From Phytopythium helicoides (taxonomy: Eukaryota > Oomycota > Peronosporomycetes > Pythiales > Pythiaceae), in NCBI GenBank assembly GCA_024867545.1, contig JANFNE010000027.1:558001-622000 (forward strand): a DNA stretch of 64,000 nt, given 5' to 3'. Positions within the stretch are counted from its first letter, which is position 1; every line of letters begins with the position of its first letter. The notes under the pieces are model-generated. The model had not been told where the DNA came from and searched no databases. It saw nothing but the letters and a program-made list of their open reading frames with translations. The position numbers and the translations under genes were made by a program. Positions 9,555 to 20,900 of this stretch are shown here, piece after piece.

Positions 9555-11579
9555 CGTATATTTACTCCCTTCGACGACGCCATCTTGCTTATCGACCGAT
9601 CTGTCAGTGTGCCTGTCTCGGTCTCGTTTGTCCTCCTGGTCAGGATGTCAGTGGCTTCTTGCTGGACGTTGGCACGGAGCAGCATATCTAGTTCGAGGTG
9701 GATGGTATGCTCGGGTACACGACCCAGGGCCACGCGCTTGGGCATCCACCGCGCAAGGAGCAAGGCGAAGACACATCCTCTCGTGATCAAGAGCAGGCCC
9801 ACGGCTCAACTGATCGTGAAAACCAAGCACTTCGCCTCAGACAGCTGCGTGTCCAAGCTCAAAATCTTCACGGTGGCTCACGTAGGGGCTCCATCGGACT
9901 ATTGCGAAAGCCAGGCTGCGTCTGCCTGCTCCTGCTCAGACACACTCGAGAGCTGCATCGATGTGCGAGTGTTGTGCGCCAGCGAATTTAGATTCCGCAC
10001 TTGCCGTGAATGCTACACTTCTCCAGTGAAGATTGTGGCGGCTACAGGTCCCCTCATGTGCCACCAATCAAATTGATCTTGCACCGAAATGCTTCGCCGG
10101 AATGCATTGAGCTCGTACGCTGACAAGCTGAGAGAAAATGTCAGACGGCGTCGAAAAGAGAACTCGATGTAGTGGTCAATCTCGTGCTTTTGGTTGTGCG
10201 CTGCTTTTCACGTTGGTGCATCTCGCCACCTCACTAACAGCACCACCACGAGTCCTGGCGTCGAACGGCGTCGACAGGTGTCTCTTCTCAAAAGTGCAGA
10301 CATGAAGGTCAAGTGGATGTCGGCGCTCTTGGTACGAAGAGCTTGTCCTTCTAAAGGATGATCGCGCGACCTCAGTGGCTCCCCCCATCTTCGGGCGAGA
10401 TATCCTACTTACCCTAACACGTCGTGCTCGTTTAAGCCCTCTTGAAGTTCCTTCTCCAAAATTGCCGAGCTTCTACAGTGGCATGCGGAAGTAGACAAGG
10501 GTAATCCGCTTGGAGATTGGGTGCAATTTAGTTAGGCTATCATTCTGTTTCCTCTCACGGCTCGCTCCGTCATGCGTCCAGCGTCTCCACCAGCTCTATC
10601 TCTTCCGTCGTCTCTGTTGTCTACTTCTCTTTACTTCTCTATTCCCTAGCCTAAATACTCGTCATCTGCTGATTGGAGACGTTCTCCGTCGGTCCGCACT
10701 CTGGTGGGCGCTCCATCTGGATCGACACGGCGCTATCAACACCTCTGCCTGGCTCCAACTGATGAAACAGCACAAGAGACGCCGAGTCATCTGGCCGTGG
10801 AAAAGAGGAAAATTGAGCATCCCAGACTTGGCCCTCGCCACGACTGCGAGCTATAGATGCCGAAACAAGGCGTGCATCATCGCTTCTAGTCGTTGTCATC
10901 AGAAGTATTCGGCTACTTGGAGTGGCTGTATGATCCTTGGCCGCGCCGGCAAATGCAGCTGCTTGGATTCATCCCGCAAATCGCCAACTAAGGGAAAGAT
11001 CGAAAGGTATTAAATGTATCGATCTTGCCGAAGGTGCAATCCTCGCGCTTCGCCCCATCAAGCCTCCATACTAGGCAGAGCGTGTCACCGCCCTGACCAA
11101 AATTCTCCTCTTCCTCATGCTGCCATACAGTCTTTCTTAGAAGGCTATGACCGTGTTATCATTTAGTGGAAAATGGCACTCAAGCGGCGGCGTTGAGCTG
11201 AAAAGCTGTGTATTCGGTTTGTGGAGGCCGTACGCATGATGGGTAAGGCGTATACAAGCTCAACTCAGCATTATATTTGCGTTTGATGTCAGGGAAAAAT
11301 GGAGTTCAAATCCACTTATGGTTGACATCGACCTCATGAGACGCTTAAGAAGAAACAGGGCAAGCTCAAGAGCGTGGCCAGAACCCAGTGAGCGGCAGGG
11401 CAGAAAAAGAAGTTGACAATCGACTGGGAACTGGTCATCTCATTCTCCGCCTGAAACAGTCACGAAGTCTCAAGCCTCTCATCCCAACTCGTATCAAAGG
11501 CCGATGTGGACTCCACAACCGAATATGGCAATCGAAAACTTCAAGGATTGCTTCGCAACTTGATTGTCAAAGAGTATCA
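9555..11579. other. no supported gene between the duplicated segments
   Basis: These 2.0 kb separate the two copies of the 3.1 kb duplication. Open frames are short and overlap on both strands without domain motifs. I see no tRNA, no LTR and no obvious tandem repeat. The first few hundred bases replace the missing 5' end and promoter of the truncated kinase. Confidence 0.5.
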
Positions 11580-14500
11580 CCAACTTGCTCGTCAACAAGT
11601 GAAAGCTCGACTCCAGGTCGACTTGATCTAACTCAAGAAACTTCGACATCGTCTTGGAGACCCTGTATAAATGATATCCATGTGCGATGCTACCTTGCGA
11701 TGTGATTTTCCATTTTAGGAATTCGAGACTCATGGCTGTGCGCACATCGCATCGCACCTTCATCTCAAATTGCAGCCATGGGAGGGGTAATCTGCGCAAG
11801 TGCCAACTCATCGCTTCCTCTCGAACGTCTCTTGGCCATCTCATTCTTGGTTTGACCACAATCCACCCAAACGCAATCTGTCAAGACCAGCTACTACATC
11901 TAACACCAGCAACCAACTCTCCTCACCCCAGCAACCATGCAGCTCTACACGAAGACCTTCGCCATTGCTTTTGCCATGCGCGCTGCTACAGTCTTCGCGG
12001 AATCTCCCGACACCTGTTCAATGCTGACCGATGTAGACAGTCCCTTTATCACGTCTGTTGCCCACTTGAATGGTGTCTCGGCCAAGCAACTCTCCCAGAT
12101 CCCGATCGCAGATATTCTTGCTCCAGTTGATGAGAACTTCCCTTGGTTCTCCAAGTGTGTCGCCAATATCAACTTGTCTGACATTATCGTGGCGATGATG
12201 TCGTCTCCGGGTGTTGGGAAATGCCTCCGTGACCTGGAGGCGTCAAGTAATCTGGTCTTCCCAGACCAATTTGACTTCACGGACGAGTACCTCCGCGGCA
12301 ACTTTTGTCCCTCGTTGGTTGACATTGCTATCCCGTGCATCAACGACGTGTTTTTTCCCGAACTGTCAAAGGCGCTAGCCAAGACTGGCAGCTGCTGCTC
12401 GGACTTGAACGGTGTCATCGTCTCGAACTTTGGCGCGAATATTCAGCGTCTTACCGCGAAGCTATTGAAGCTCCTTGCAAACGCTATCTGCTCTGTGAAG
12501 ACTACGATTGTCGACAGCGACGGTAGTGGCGCTCCGGTTGACCACTCGGAGACGTGCGGTTACTCGCTGCTGACAAATTTCGTTGGTGAGGCTGAAAGTG
12601 ACTGGGAGTTGCTGATGCGACTTGCCGCTGCGGTTCAGATCCCCGAGGAGGAAGTCTGCAAAGCCATCGAAGGGGAGGAATTCAGTACCACCACTGGTCG
12701 TACAGTACAGTTTGCCACTGTGCCTGGCGATGAGCCTTACGGCATATGCTACAACACTGCGCAAAACCTCGTGTCGTTTGTCAAGTCGTTCCCAGTTTTG
12801 CGGTCCCTGACCATCGAGGTGGAGAGTGACGCACCCGATTCTACGCCATCAAGACAGTATTTGAGCGACATTTTCAGCTGGGGTACATGTGTCCGAGGAA
12901 ATAACTTCCTGCGGTGGATCATTGACGATGACGGCATCGTCATGAAGACGCTCGAGGTACTCGATGCGCTCGGATCTGCTACGTCTATGCATACGACGTA
13001 CACTGGGGTGGACTTTCCGAGCGAGGAAGCCGATCCTAATGAACCCTTGAATGCACAACAGCTCAACCCCAGTGGCTCCGCTTCCACGGATGGCAATACC
13101 CTGGGCGAGGACTCTCCTGCATTCGTAACTTACGACAAGTACAACTCGGCGGAGTTCACCCGAGCGATGCTTTCGCAATATGTGGAGCCGCTCGCATCCA
13201 TCTGCATCCACTTCCCGAGCGCCAAGGCATGCAGCTATGAATCCGAGAAACTCAAGTTTTTGTTTGGTGACGTTGGCCGCACCGTGAAGGCATCCTCAAC
13301 TACCACCACGCCTGCCGACAAGACGAACGCTGATACGAAGAATAACGACAAGGTCTAGATATTGTGCAAAACACTTAGTTCGTACGTGAAGAAATACACG
13401 TAGCACTCACTCATTTTGCTTCTTCTGCTTTGATTCTGTGCTCTAGCCTCGTGGTCTTGACATTAAGACTGACACTTTGCTTCGGCTCGGTATCACAGTC
13501 AAAATCCAAAGTTCTTGGAGCAGGGAGCTTTGCCTTCGTTGGCCACACGGTTGGCGATGCGTGCGGGTGGAGCGGAAGAATCCATCTCTCTGGTTGAGTG
13601 GAGGCAGTTCCGTCACATGGAGAAGCAAGGAGCTCTTCGCACTCCTTGTCTGAACTTGCGAGGTGCTTCACGGCCGCAATAGCTGTCATTTCATCCCAAT
13701 TTGGCTCCGATTTGCATCCCTCCACCACAATTTTGATGCGCTTTCGTGTTCGACGATCGGGTGGAGTGAGTTCGAAGAGTTCTGTTGGAGATTCGCTGCC
13801 GCCTTTCTCAACATCTGATGGATCGGTTTCTTCAGCGTCCAGTTCTTCCTGAGGTTCGCGGTCTGGGGACCACTCAGCTAATTCTTCGCTAGCAACAGGT
13901 GGGCACACGTGGCTCTTTGCCTCCAGTTCGTCGTCATAAGCAGATATTGCCTCCGCAACCCACGGATATGAGCAAACTTGACTGGCAGTAGGACGCTTCT
14001 CTGGGTCAATGCATAACAGCTCTACGAGCAGGTCCTGCACGACTTCAGGCAGCTTGTCAGCGAACTTCCACCGCACTAGCAGCTCGTGCACTCCTCGATT
14101 CGTGACAACTCGGAAGCGTGGGTCGGTTTCACACGCTTGCTCAAACGGAGGAACTCCAGTCACGAGGATGAAGAGAAGGACACCGAGGGACCAGATGTCG
14201 GCGCGGAGGCCATTGTAGCTGAGCGATGGGACGAATGGCGCGCTTTTGAGCACCTCTGGTGCCATGTAGAATCCCTTGCCAACGCGCCCAGAGCACGATT
14301 CGCCCGTCACAGTCGAGAGGCCAAAGTCCGCGAGGCGACAGCGGCTCAGGTCGTCCAGCAGCACATTCTCGAGCGACAGATCTCGGTGCGCCACGCCGCG
14401 CGAGTGGATGTACCGCAGCGCGCGCGCGACTTGAGCAAAGTAGCACTGCGCCACTCCAATCGGCAGCGCGCCGTCCGCGAGCTGTGCGAATAGCTCACCG

Positions 14501-14694
14501 TGCGGGCAGAAGTCGAACACGAGGCAGTTGGCGTCGGTGCGCCAGTCGACAAAGTCCTCGCGCAGCATGAGCACGAACTGGCGGTCTCTCGCGTCGCCCT
14601 CACCCTCGCCAGCAGCGAGCAATCGCAGGGTCTCCAGCTCCGCGAGCCCGTCTTCCTGCACGCGCATTCCCGCGACGGCTCGCCGAGCCGCCAT
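11580..14694. repeat. 3.1-kb segmental duplication, copy 2
   Basis: This is the second copy of the segment at 6435-9554, in the same orientation, offset by 5143-5145 bp. Here the kinase gene continues past the duplication edge into its N-lobe and start codon, so this copy probably keeps the ancestral arrangement and the copy at 6435 is the derived one. Confidence 0.95.
11937..13358 (+). CDS. secreted Cys-rich protein, short paralogue 2
   Basis: The 473-residue protein is identical to the product of 6794-8215 except for Val instead of Ala at residue 33. It has the same signal peptide, Cys-rich mature domain and polar C-terminal tail without a GPI-type signal. Silent differences are confined to the first 120 bases of the frame. 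The shared upstream sequence suggests that both copies could be expressed alike. It faces the intact kinase gene, with 52 bp between the 3' ends. Function unknown. Confidence 0.85.
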   Translation: MQLYTKTFAIAFAMRAATVFAESPDTCSMLTDVDSPFITSVAHLNGVSAKQLSQIPIADILAPVDENFPWFSKCVANINLSDIIVAMMSSPGVGKCLRDLEASSNLVFPDQFDFTDEYLRGNFCPSLVDIAIPCINDVFFPELSKALAKTGSCCSDLNGVIVSNFGANIQRLTAKLLKLLANAICSVKTTIVDSDGSGAPVDHSETCGYSLLTNFVGEAESDWELLMRLAAAVQIPEEEVCKAIEGEEFSTTTGRTVQFATVPGDEPYGICYNTAQNLVSFVKSFPVLRSLTIEVESDAPDSTPSRQYLSDIFSWGTCVRGNNFLRWIIDDDGIVMKTLEVLDALGSATSMHTTYTGVDFPSEEADPNEPLNAQQLNPSGSASTDGNTLGEDSPAFVTYDKYNSAEFTRAMLSQYVEPLASICIHFPSAKACSYESEKLKFLFGDVGRTVKASSTTTTPADKTNADTKNNDKV

Positions 14695-14811
14695 GTGCGC
14701 GCGGCTCATGGTCTTGATAGCCACCAGCTCGCCAGTCGAGCGGCGCCGAGCGCGCACGACGCGCCCGTAGATGGCGGCGTGCACATCGCCCTCGATCGAG
14801 AACGCGTCCAT
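13411..14811 (-). CDS. Ser/Thr protein kinase (intact copy)
   Basis: The protein has 466 residues from the ATG at 14811 (the frame extends upstream only through a GTG). The N-lobe has a short-linker glycine loop (EGDVHAAIYGRVV) and the catalytic lysine in LVAIKTMSR. The C-lobe has HRDLSLENVLL, LADFGLS, MAPEVLK and DIWSLGVLLFILVTG, then the CAMK-like end of the domain around residue 270. The remaining 190 residues are acidic and Ser/Thr-rich with a basic patch (RRTRKRIKIVV). All residues needed for catalysis are present. Substrates cannot be inferred. The HRDLSLEN loop, with Ser in place of the usual Lys after HRDL, is uncommon for CAMK kinases and worth noting. Confidence 0.85.
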   Translation of the reverse strand: MDAFSIEGDVHAAIYGRVVRARRRSTGELVAIKTMSRAHMAARRAVAGMRVQEDGLAELETLRLLAAGEGEGDARDRQFVLMLREDFVDWRTDANCLVFDFCPHGELFAQLADGALPIGVAQCYFAQVARALRYIHSRGVAHRDLSLENVLLDDLSRCRLADFGLSTVTGESCSGRVGKGFYMAPEVLKSAPFVPSLSYNGLRADIWSLGVLLFILVTGVPPFEQACETDPRFRVVTNRGVHELLVRWKFADKLPEVVQDLLVELLCIDPEKRPTASQVCSYPWVAEAISAYDDELEAKSHVCPPVASEELAEWSPDREPQEELDAEETDPSDVEKGGSESPTELFELTPPDRRTRKRIKIVVEGCKSEPNWDEMTAIAAVKHLASSDKECEELLASPCDGTASTQPERWILPLHPHASPTVWPTKAKLPAPRTLDFDCDTEPKQSVSLNVKTTRLEHRIKAEEAK

Positions 14812-15229
14812 TGCGGCGGGAGCCTGGAGGTCTGGAGCGAGTTGAGGCGGCGGCAGTGGTAAGTGGCAATGCACAGGACGTCGGAACGACGAGAAGCTCC
14901 GATCGGATTGTGAGAGCGAGCGACTTGAAGCTCAAGAGCGTCTCTTCATCACAGTTACTAGAAGTTACTGCAAAGCAGATGCACCTGCACTATAACTGTT
15001 TCCGACTCGCTGCGAAAACTCTGTGGCTGGTCATGCTCTGCGAAGGCAGCAGAAAACTGCGCCCAGCAACTTTGCGTCCACCCAAGCTCCATCTTCGCGT
15101 GCGATCAGCTGCCTCCCGAGCGACCATTGACGCGAAAAAAGAGTTTGACCGTCCTCGTAATGCCGACTTTTTCTTTTTTGTTGTGAGAAGAATTGGCGGT
15201 CAGCCACGCCTCTCCTTGCACTGATGCAT
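14812..15229. other. no supported gene
   Basis: This is the upstream region of the kinase gene. Frames here are short and lack recognisable motifs. The next element to the right is the 3' flank of the Fanzor gene. Confidence 0.4.
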
Positions 15230-15346
15230 GTGCCGAGCAGGTCGCCTCCCTCCCTATTGCAAGGTCGGGTCCACCCAGGTCCAGGGAGCTTGTCCTGGTT
15301 CCAACACGTAATGGATGGGCTGAGATTTCTTGTTGTTACTTGTTCC
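15230..15346 (-). ncRNA. candidate guide-RNA (omega RNA) region 3' of the Fanzor ORF
   Basis: In TnpB and Fanzor loci the guide RNA starts near the end of the nuclease ORF and runs into the flank. Here, just 3' of the stop codon (minus strand), there is a GC-rich stretch with short hairpin potential: CCAGG pairing with CCTGG around 15281-15298, and GGGT pairing with ACCC just beyond. This is weak structural evidence only. No element end or target motif could be located, so the extent is a guess from position. Confidence 0.2.
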
Positions 15347-17478
15347 CTAATTGCGTTTGAGTCGTGACGGTCGACCGTGGATACCCAGAAGCTGGCACTC
15401 GACCACATTTAGGATATTCTTGGCGGCATTCACATGTCGGTCCACCGTCAAACCGCAGCCGACGCAGTGCTGAACTTTGTGGACAGGAACCGTTCTCACT
15501 ATTCCATCGCGACACTTTCGCAGGACCCGCTGATTCACCAGATCGTCTCGTGAGTTGCAGTCGTAGTGAACTTTACTCGTTCGAAATTCATCAACAACAA
15601 CGACCTCACAATATCTGGCAAGCTTGCGTACAAAACGCGTCACGGGACCCGCGACACAGCCTTTGATAAACCCATTCCCTGCCATCCCACGATCACCAAA
15701 ACCAATGAGTGTCCGAGTTCCCCGTCGGCCTGCGAGCTTCGAGCATGTTCGGTCCAACTGCGCGTTACTGAGAGCAAATCGTCGAAATCGGAGCTTCCGA
15801 AACAATGGTCCATGAAATACAGCAGGAGTTCCCGCGCGTTTGCCAGCCAGAACTCGACACTGACTCGAAAGCTCACCGAGGACGCGGTTTTCTTTGATGG
15901 CGTCGCACGAAGCAGCTCTCGGATGTGAGGATTTCTGTCGATTCGGTTTTTCGACTTGCGGTTGGATCGGTTGTAGCCACTCGCGCGGCGAAAGTCAGAC
16001 GTTCGAAATCGCAAACGCCTCCCGTCGAGGCTGACCGCAGAGATGAAATCGGTCCGTCCAGGATCGACGCCCCATACGACATCGTAGTCGTCAATCCAAC
16101 CTTTCGGCGATTTAGAGAGCGGGATTCCGTACACGTCCGATTCGTTTGGTGACCCCTCACTTGTCTTATTGCGGACTTTCCGTTGCTTGGGCTTGCCACG
16201 CGTTGGTCGAGTCATGTGAACAGAGACGCTAAATCCATCCGTCGTGATCTGGTGATGAAAACAACCAGACACTCTCTTCTCAACCTTCTCAATTCGGAAA
16301 AAGACGCGCCACCAAGCTCCCGCCATCTCGTTCCACGGAGCACTTCTCTTCAGACTCTGTTCAAGCGTCCAGATTTCTCCATCGTGATCGATTACTAAAT
16401 CACGGGACACAGCAGGGCTGCGGAGCAGCAGAGACCGGAAGGCAGTCGAGTCGATTTTGAAGTGGCTAGCTGTGAAGCCTTTCTTAGTTGGAAGAATACA
16501 GAATCGACGCTTCTCAACAAACCCTATCTCGCCTCGGTTCTCAGCGTTCCACTGCTCAATCCATACCAAAAACTCATAGAGCACAGGCAACAAATCCTTT
16601 GGAGCCCAACTGATCTTGCCTGTTTCAGTCCGCACAATCTTGGAACGCAGTTCCGCTACAGCTGGATCTGCCAGGCGGCCAAATGTCAACGTGAAGGGAT
16701 CGGTGTCAAAGATCCTGTCCATCGCCTCGTGCGCATTCACCTTCGATAGCTGGTAGCGGTCTTTGATGTAGGTTCTCATGCGTCGCACAAAGTTCATGAA
16801 AACGTGGTTCTTCACATTTGTCGCCATCTACTTCGCAGTAGATGGAAACCACCCTTGATTGATGTACTTTGTGTTTGCTATTTGAGCACCTGCACGCATG
16901 GTGTTGAAATCATTTGCAGCATCCATCAGGTCCTGCTGTTCAAGAGGCAAGCGCCGCTCCTTCTTGGTAACCAGGCTCAAGACCGTCTGAAAGAACAGTT
17001 GGTCGAGCTTTGGTAGCGGCAAATGCCTCTCCAGTTGTCGCAACGCAAAACGATTGGCGAGCAGATACGCGTCCCCGACTGCTTGGTTCATCTCGAGAAG
17101 ACACTCGTCGAGCGCGAGGCCACGTCCCTCAGGCCGGACAAACGCTTGAAGCGTCTGCTTGCACACGAAGAAGTCTACGTTCTTGTTGTCCGTGATGCGC
17201 TGGGCGACATCTGGGCGCCTGCCTCCATGCTCGCTCGGGAGTGCATAAAGCGTTGATTGTTCGTCAACCTCCCACTGGGCGATCTCGTCAGATGTAGCCG
17301 TAGGGAGCACATCTGGTGGTTGATAATTGCAGGCATCAGCTTCATCCTCTTGGCCACGCCTGACTCTCTTGATTCGGGGAGATGGCTCAGTATCATGCGA
17401 CTCGTGCACGGCTTCGTGAGCGGCATCGGCACTTGGTGCCGCAGGGGGCTTCTTTGGCGGGGAACGCTTCCTCGCCAT
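15347..17478 (-). pseudogene. Fanzor (eukaryotic TnpB-like RNA-guided nuclease), interrupted
   Basis: Three minus-strand pieces make up one protein of about 710 residues. Piece 1 (17478-16828) starts with basic, nuclear-signal-like stretches (MARKRSPPKK, RIKRVRR) and a helical region. It ends at TAG (16828-16830), and piece 2 follows in the same frame with no gap, carrying the RuvC-I motif WGVDPGRTD (Asp codon near 16063-16065). A one-base shift near 15797-15805 moves the reading into piece 3 (15805-15347), with IGFGDRG, VVDEFRTSK, a HCVGCG zinc-finger half and the RuvC-III motif VDRHVNAAKNIL. Gly at the usual RuvC-II Glu position and a Glu later in DEF fits the rearranged RuvC-II site reported for Fanzors. 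Family members cut DNA guided by a 3'-flank RNA and ride on transposons. No terminal repeats were found. The copy looks inactive unless the stop and the shift are assembly errors. Confidence 0.85.
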
Positions 17479-17646
17479 GGCTGATCAGGAAATGACTAAT
17501 TAGAGTACGGTAGCGCAGTTCAAGACGCAGTTCAACATGCACGTATCGCAGCGACATTCTGATTGGATAACACTAAAGGTGCAGTTCATCACGGTTATTC
17601 TCCACCCTCTTCTTGTCGCACGCAACATCCAGACCATACAAAATGC
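17479..17646. other. short spacer between Fanzor start and copia element
   Basis: These 168 bp hold the upstream flank of the Fanzor gene and end with the left copy of the copia target duplication (aatgc, 17642-17646). No gene is seen. The same original stretch resumes at 22487 on the far side of the copia element. Confidence 0.5.
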
Positions 17647-17910
17647 TGTAAGCACTTGGATCGAGTTGTCTGTGTGATGGTGAAATGGAAAGTGAGTGGA
17701 TTGAGATCGTTAGAGTCGAAAAGCGAGTCCTGCACAGCACTAGTGAACTGGACAACTTAGACTACGCATTCTAGAACTTCCCACGTGTGCCACGCGAGGA
17801 TACACTGATCGAACCTTCGCGAATGTCGGAGTTGGCAGCTGTTGGTGACGAGTCAGTGACGAGACAGACTGGATATCGGTCAACCGCCAGAGCCGAGCCA
17901 CTTGCTTACA
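17647..17910 (-). repeat. copia 3' LTR
   Basis: 264 bp, same sequence by eye as the LTR at 22218-22481, with TG...CA ends. It is preceded on the minus strand by the polypurine tract. It lies between the target duplication and the polyprotein stop codon. Confidence 0.95.
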
Positions 17911-17917
17911 CTCCCCC

Positions 17918-20900
17918 TCAACTCGACATGGCTGTGTACGGCACCACGCCACTGTGACGAACGAGCTTAGAGAATTGCGGCGTTGGAAGAGCCTTGGTCA
18001 TGTAGTCTGCGAGCTGCGCGGCGGATGGAATGTACGAAAGTTGGAGATGACCGTCGTGAACGGTGTCACGGACGAAATGGTAGCGTAGATCGATATGCTT
18101 CGCCCGAGACTGATACCCAACATTCTCGGCGATCGCGATTGCAGCCTGATTGTCAATGTTGACGATCGTCGGTGGTAGATCCGTCATTCCGAGCTCCTTG
18201 AGCATGCTTCTAAGCCACAAAGCCTCTTGCGCAGCCATAGACAGAGCCATGTACTCGGCTTCGGCGGATGAGAGGGCAACTGTACGTTGACGCTTGGACT
18301 TGAAGATGATCGGTCCGTTACACATTAAGACGAGTAGTCCAGAGGTCGACCGACGAGTTGCCAAATCATTGCCCCAGCTGGCATCCACATAGACAGTAGG
18401 CAGATAAAGCTCATTCTCAACGCGAGTAAACTTGATACCGTGGCTCGCCGTCCCTTTGATGTAGCGGAGAACCTGAATTGCCGCTGACATGTGGCTCTGA
18501 GTAGGTGACTCGAGATATTGTGACAGTGTGCCGACCGAAGCGCAAATGTCAGGGCGAGTCCCATTCGCGATGTAGAGAAGTGAGCCAATCAACTCTCGAT
18601 ACTGTTTCTTGTCTGCTGGCTTGCTATCTGCGCTGTCGTCAAGATGCTTACCTACGATACTCGGATTCTTGGACGAGAACAGTGATACTTTACCGAACTT
18701 CTCAAGCAGACGCTCAACGAACTGCGATTGGCACATGTGTAGCACGCCATGCTCACGATCATAGTGAACTTGAATGCCGAGCACGTAGCGAATATCACCA
18801 AGGTCTTTCAACGTGAAGTGTTGCGCCAATCCGTCCTTGACCATCTTGATCTCATCAATGGTAGCGCTGCCAATTAGCAAATCATCGACGTACAGTACAA
18901 TGATTGTGAAGTTTGGTGACTTGCGAACAAAGAGACAAGGGTCTGTCGAGCACGCAAAAAACCCCATCGCGAGCAGCACCGTCTTGATGGTCTTGTGCCA
19001 TACTGCAGCCGCCTGTTTGAGACCATAGATACTGCGGCGTAGCTTGCAAATCATACCTTCCTCAAGGTGAATACCTTCCGGGGGGTACATGTAGACGTCT
19101 TCCTCAAGTGAGCCGTTGAGGAACGCCGTCTCAACATCATATTGCTGAATCACAAAGCCTCGCTGGCAGCATAGAGAGAGAAAGACCCGCACAGTATTGA
19201 GACTAGCGACTGGCGAGTATGTTTCCCAGTAGTCAATGCCGTACGTCTGACGAAATCCTTGAGCCACAAGCCGCGCTTTGAAGCGAATGATATTCCCTTC
19301 AGCGTCCCGCTTGACTGCGAATACCCACTTGCATCCAATAACCTTGGCTCCTTCTGGACGGTGTACAGCATCCCATGTGTGGTTCGTAAAGTGGGAACGA
19401 AGCTCCCGGCGGACAGCCTCCTTCCATTGAGCAGCGTGCGGCGATGCCATAGCCTCAGAGTAAGTGTGCGGGATTTCTAGAACTGAGAGCGCAATTTCGT
19501 ATCCATCAGTAAGCCGCAGCCGCTTTGGGTCGGGCTCTCCAGTCCTATCGTTCCCATCGTCACTTGAATTAGGAGCAGATCCACTCGGTACCCACGAGGC
19601 GGTCCGGTTATCTGGAGGAATGGAAGGAAGAGCTAAAGTCGACGAGGTCAACGGCTCTCCAACTGAAGGCGGCAGAGCAGGATGAGTCGAGGCCGGCGGT
19701 AGCTGTCGTTGTAGCGGCGCAAACTCGCCTCCAAACACCATTCGATCGTGACTCAGTGGAATTATCGCAGACTGTTCAGCCCGCTCGAGCTGCATATTCC
19801 GTGTCACTCCCCCTTGGCCCAGCTCGCCTACTGTATGTCGACCTAAAACAAGCCCCGGTTGGAGAGCTGGGCTATCAGAAGTTGTATCACTAGCAGCTGG
19901 AGCGGCGGACATGCCGTTAGACGCCGAATCCTCCATCGAATCGTCAGTATGCGGCGGCGAATCCACCTCCATAGCATCATCTTGCAGTTGTGTAGCATCA
20001 CGGACAGATGAATGTCGGGATTCCGGTCGTAGGTCATCGTCATCGTCAAATGTCGACCATCGCAGCTGTGTCGGCATCTCAGATGGAACATCATGAACAA
20101 AATCGCTTGGTGGGCGTTCGTCGAGAGCTATCGTGCGCGATACAACGAGTCGCTCATCCTCCGTATCCCATACACGATACGCCTTGGATGTCTCGGAGTA
20201 GCCAAGGAAGATGCATCTGTGGGCTTTGGCATCCCATTTCGTGCGCTTCGGCGCATCCACGTACACAAATCCACGCGAACCAAACACACGCATATGGCTC
20301 AATGAGGGTTTGACGTTCCACAGCAATTCGAACGGAGTCGTTTCTCGGCGGGCAGTGTTCGGGAGGCGGTTCAACGTATAAGCAGCAGTCGCAATTGCTT
20401 CAGCCCACCACATCTTTGGAAGATGCTGGTAGTAGAGCATTGCACGTGCCATTTCCGTCAACGACCGATTCATGCGCTCTGCCAAGCCATTCTGTGCCGG
20501 TGAATACGGTGCGCTAGTTTGATGCAAGATCCCGTTGGTGGAACAAAATTGATTGAACTTCTTGCCCGTGTACTCTCCCCCGTTATCAGTGCGAATACAG
20601 CGTAGCCGTGAGCCCGTAGCTGCTTCCATGAACGCCTTGTACTCCTTGAATTTGGTCAGCACTTCACTCTTCAACTTGATCATGTACACTTGAACGTAGC
20701 GCGACCAGTCATCGACGAACACAAGTACATAGCGAGCTCCCCCTTTCGATTGTGTCTCCATGGGGCCAATAACATCACTGTGAACGAGCGCTAGCAGTGC
20801 GTCCGCCTTGACAACACTGTTCGATGTATGTGCGTATTGAGCCACTGTCATTTTGCCGCAAACGCATCCTTCACAAGGTGCATCGGACGCATCTGCACCA

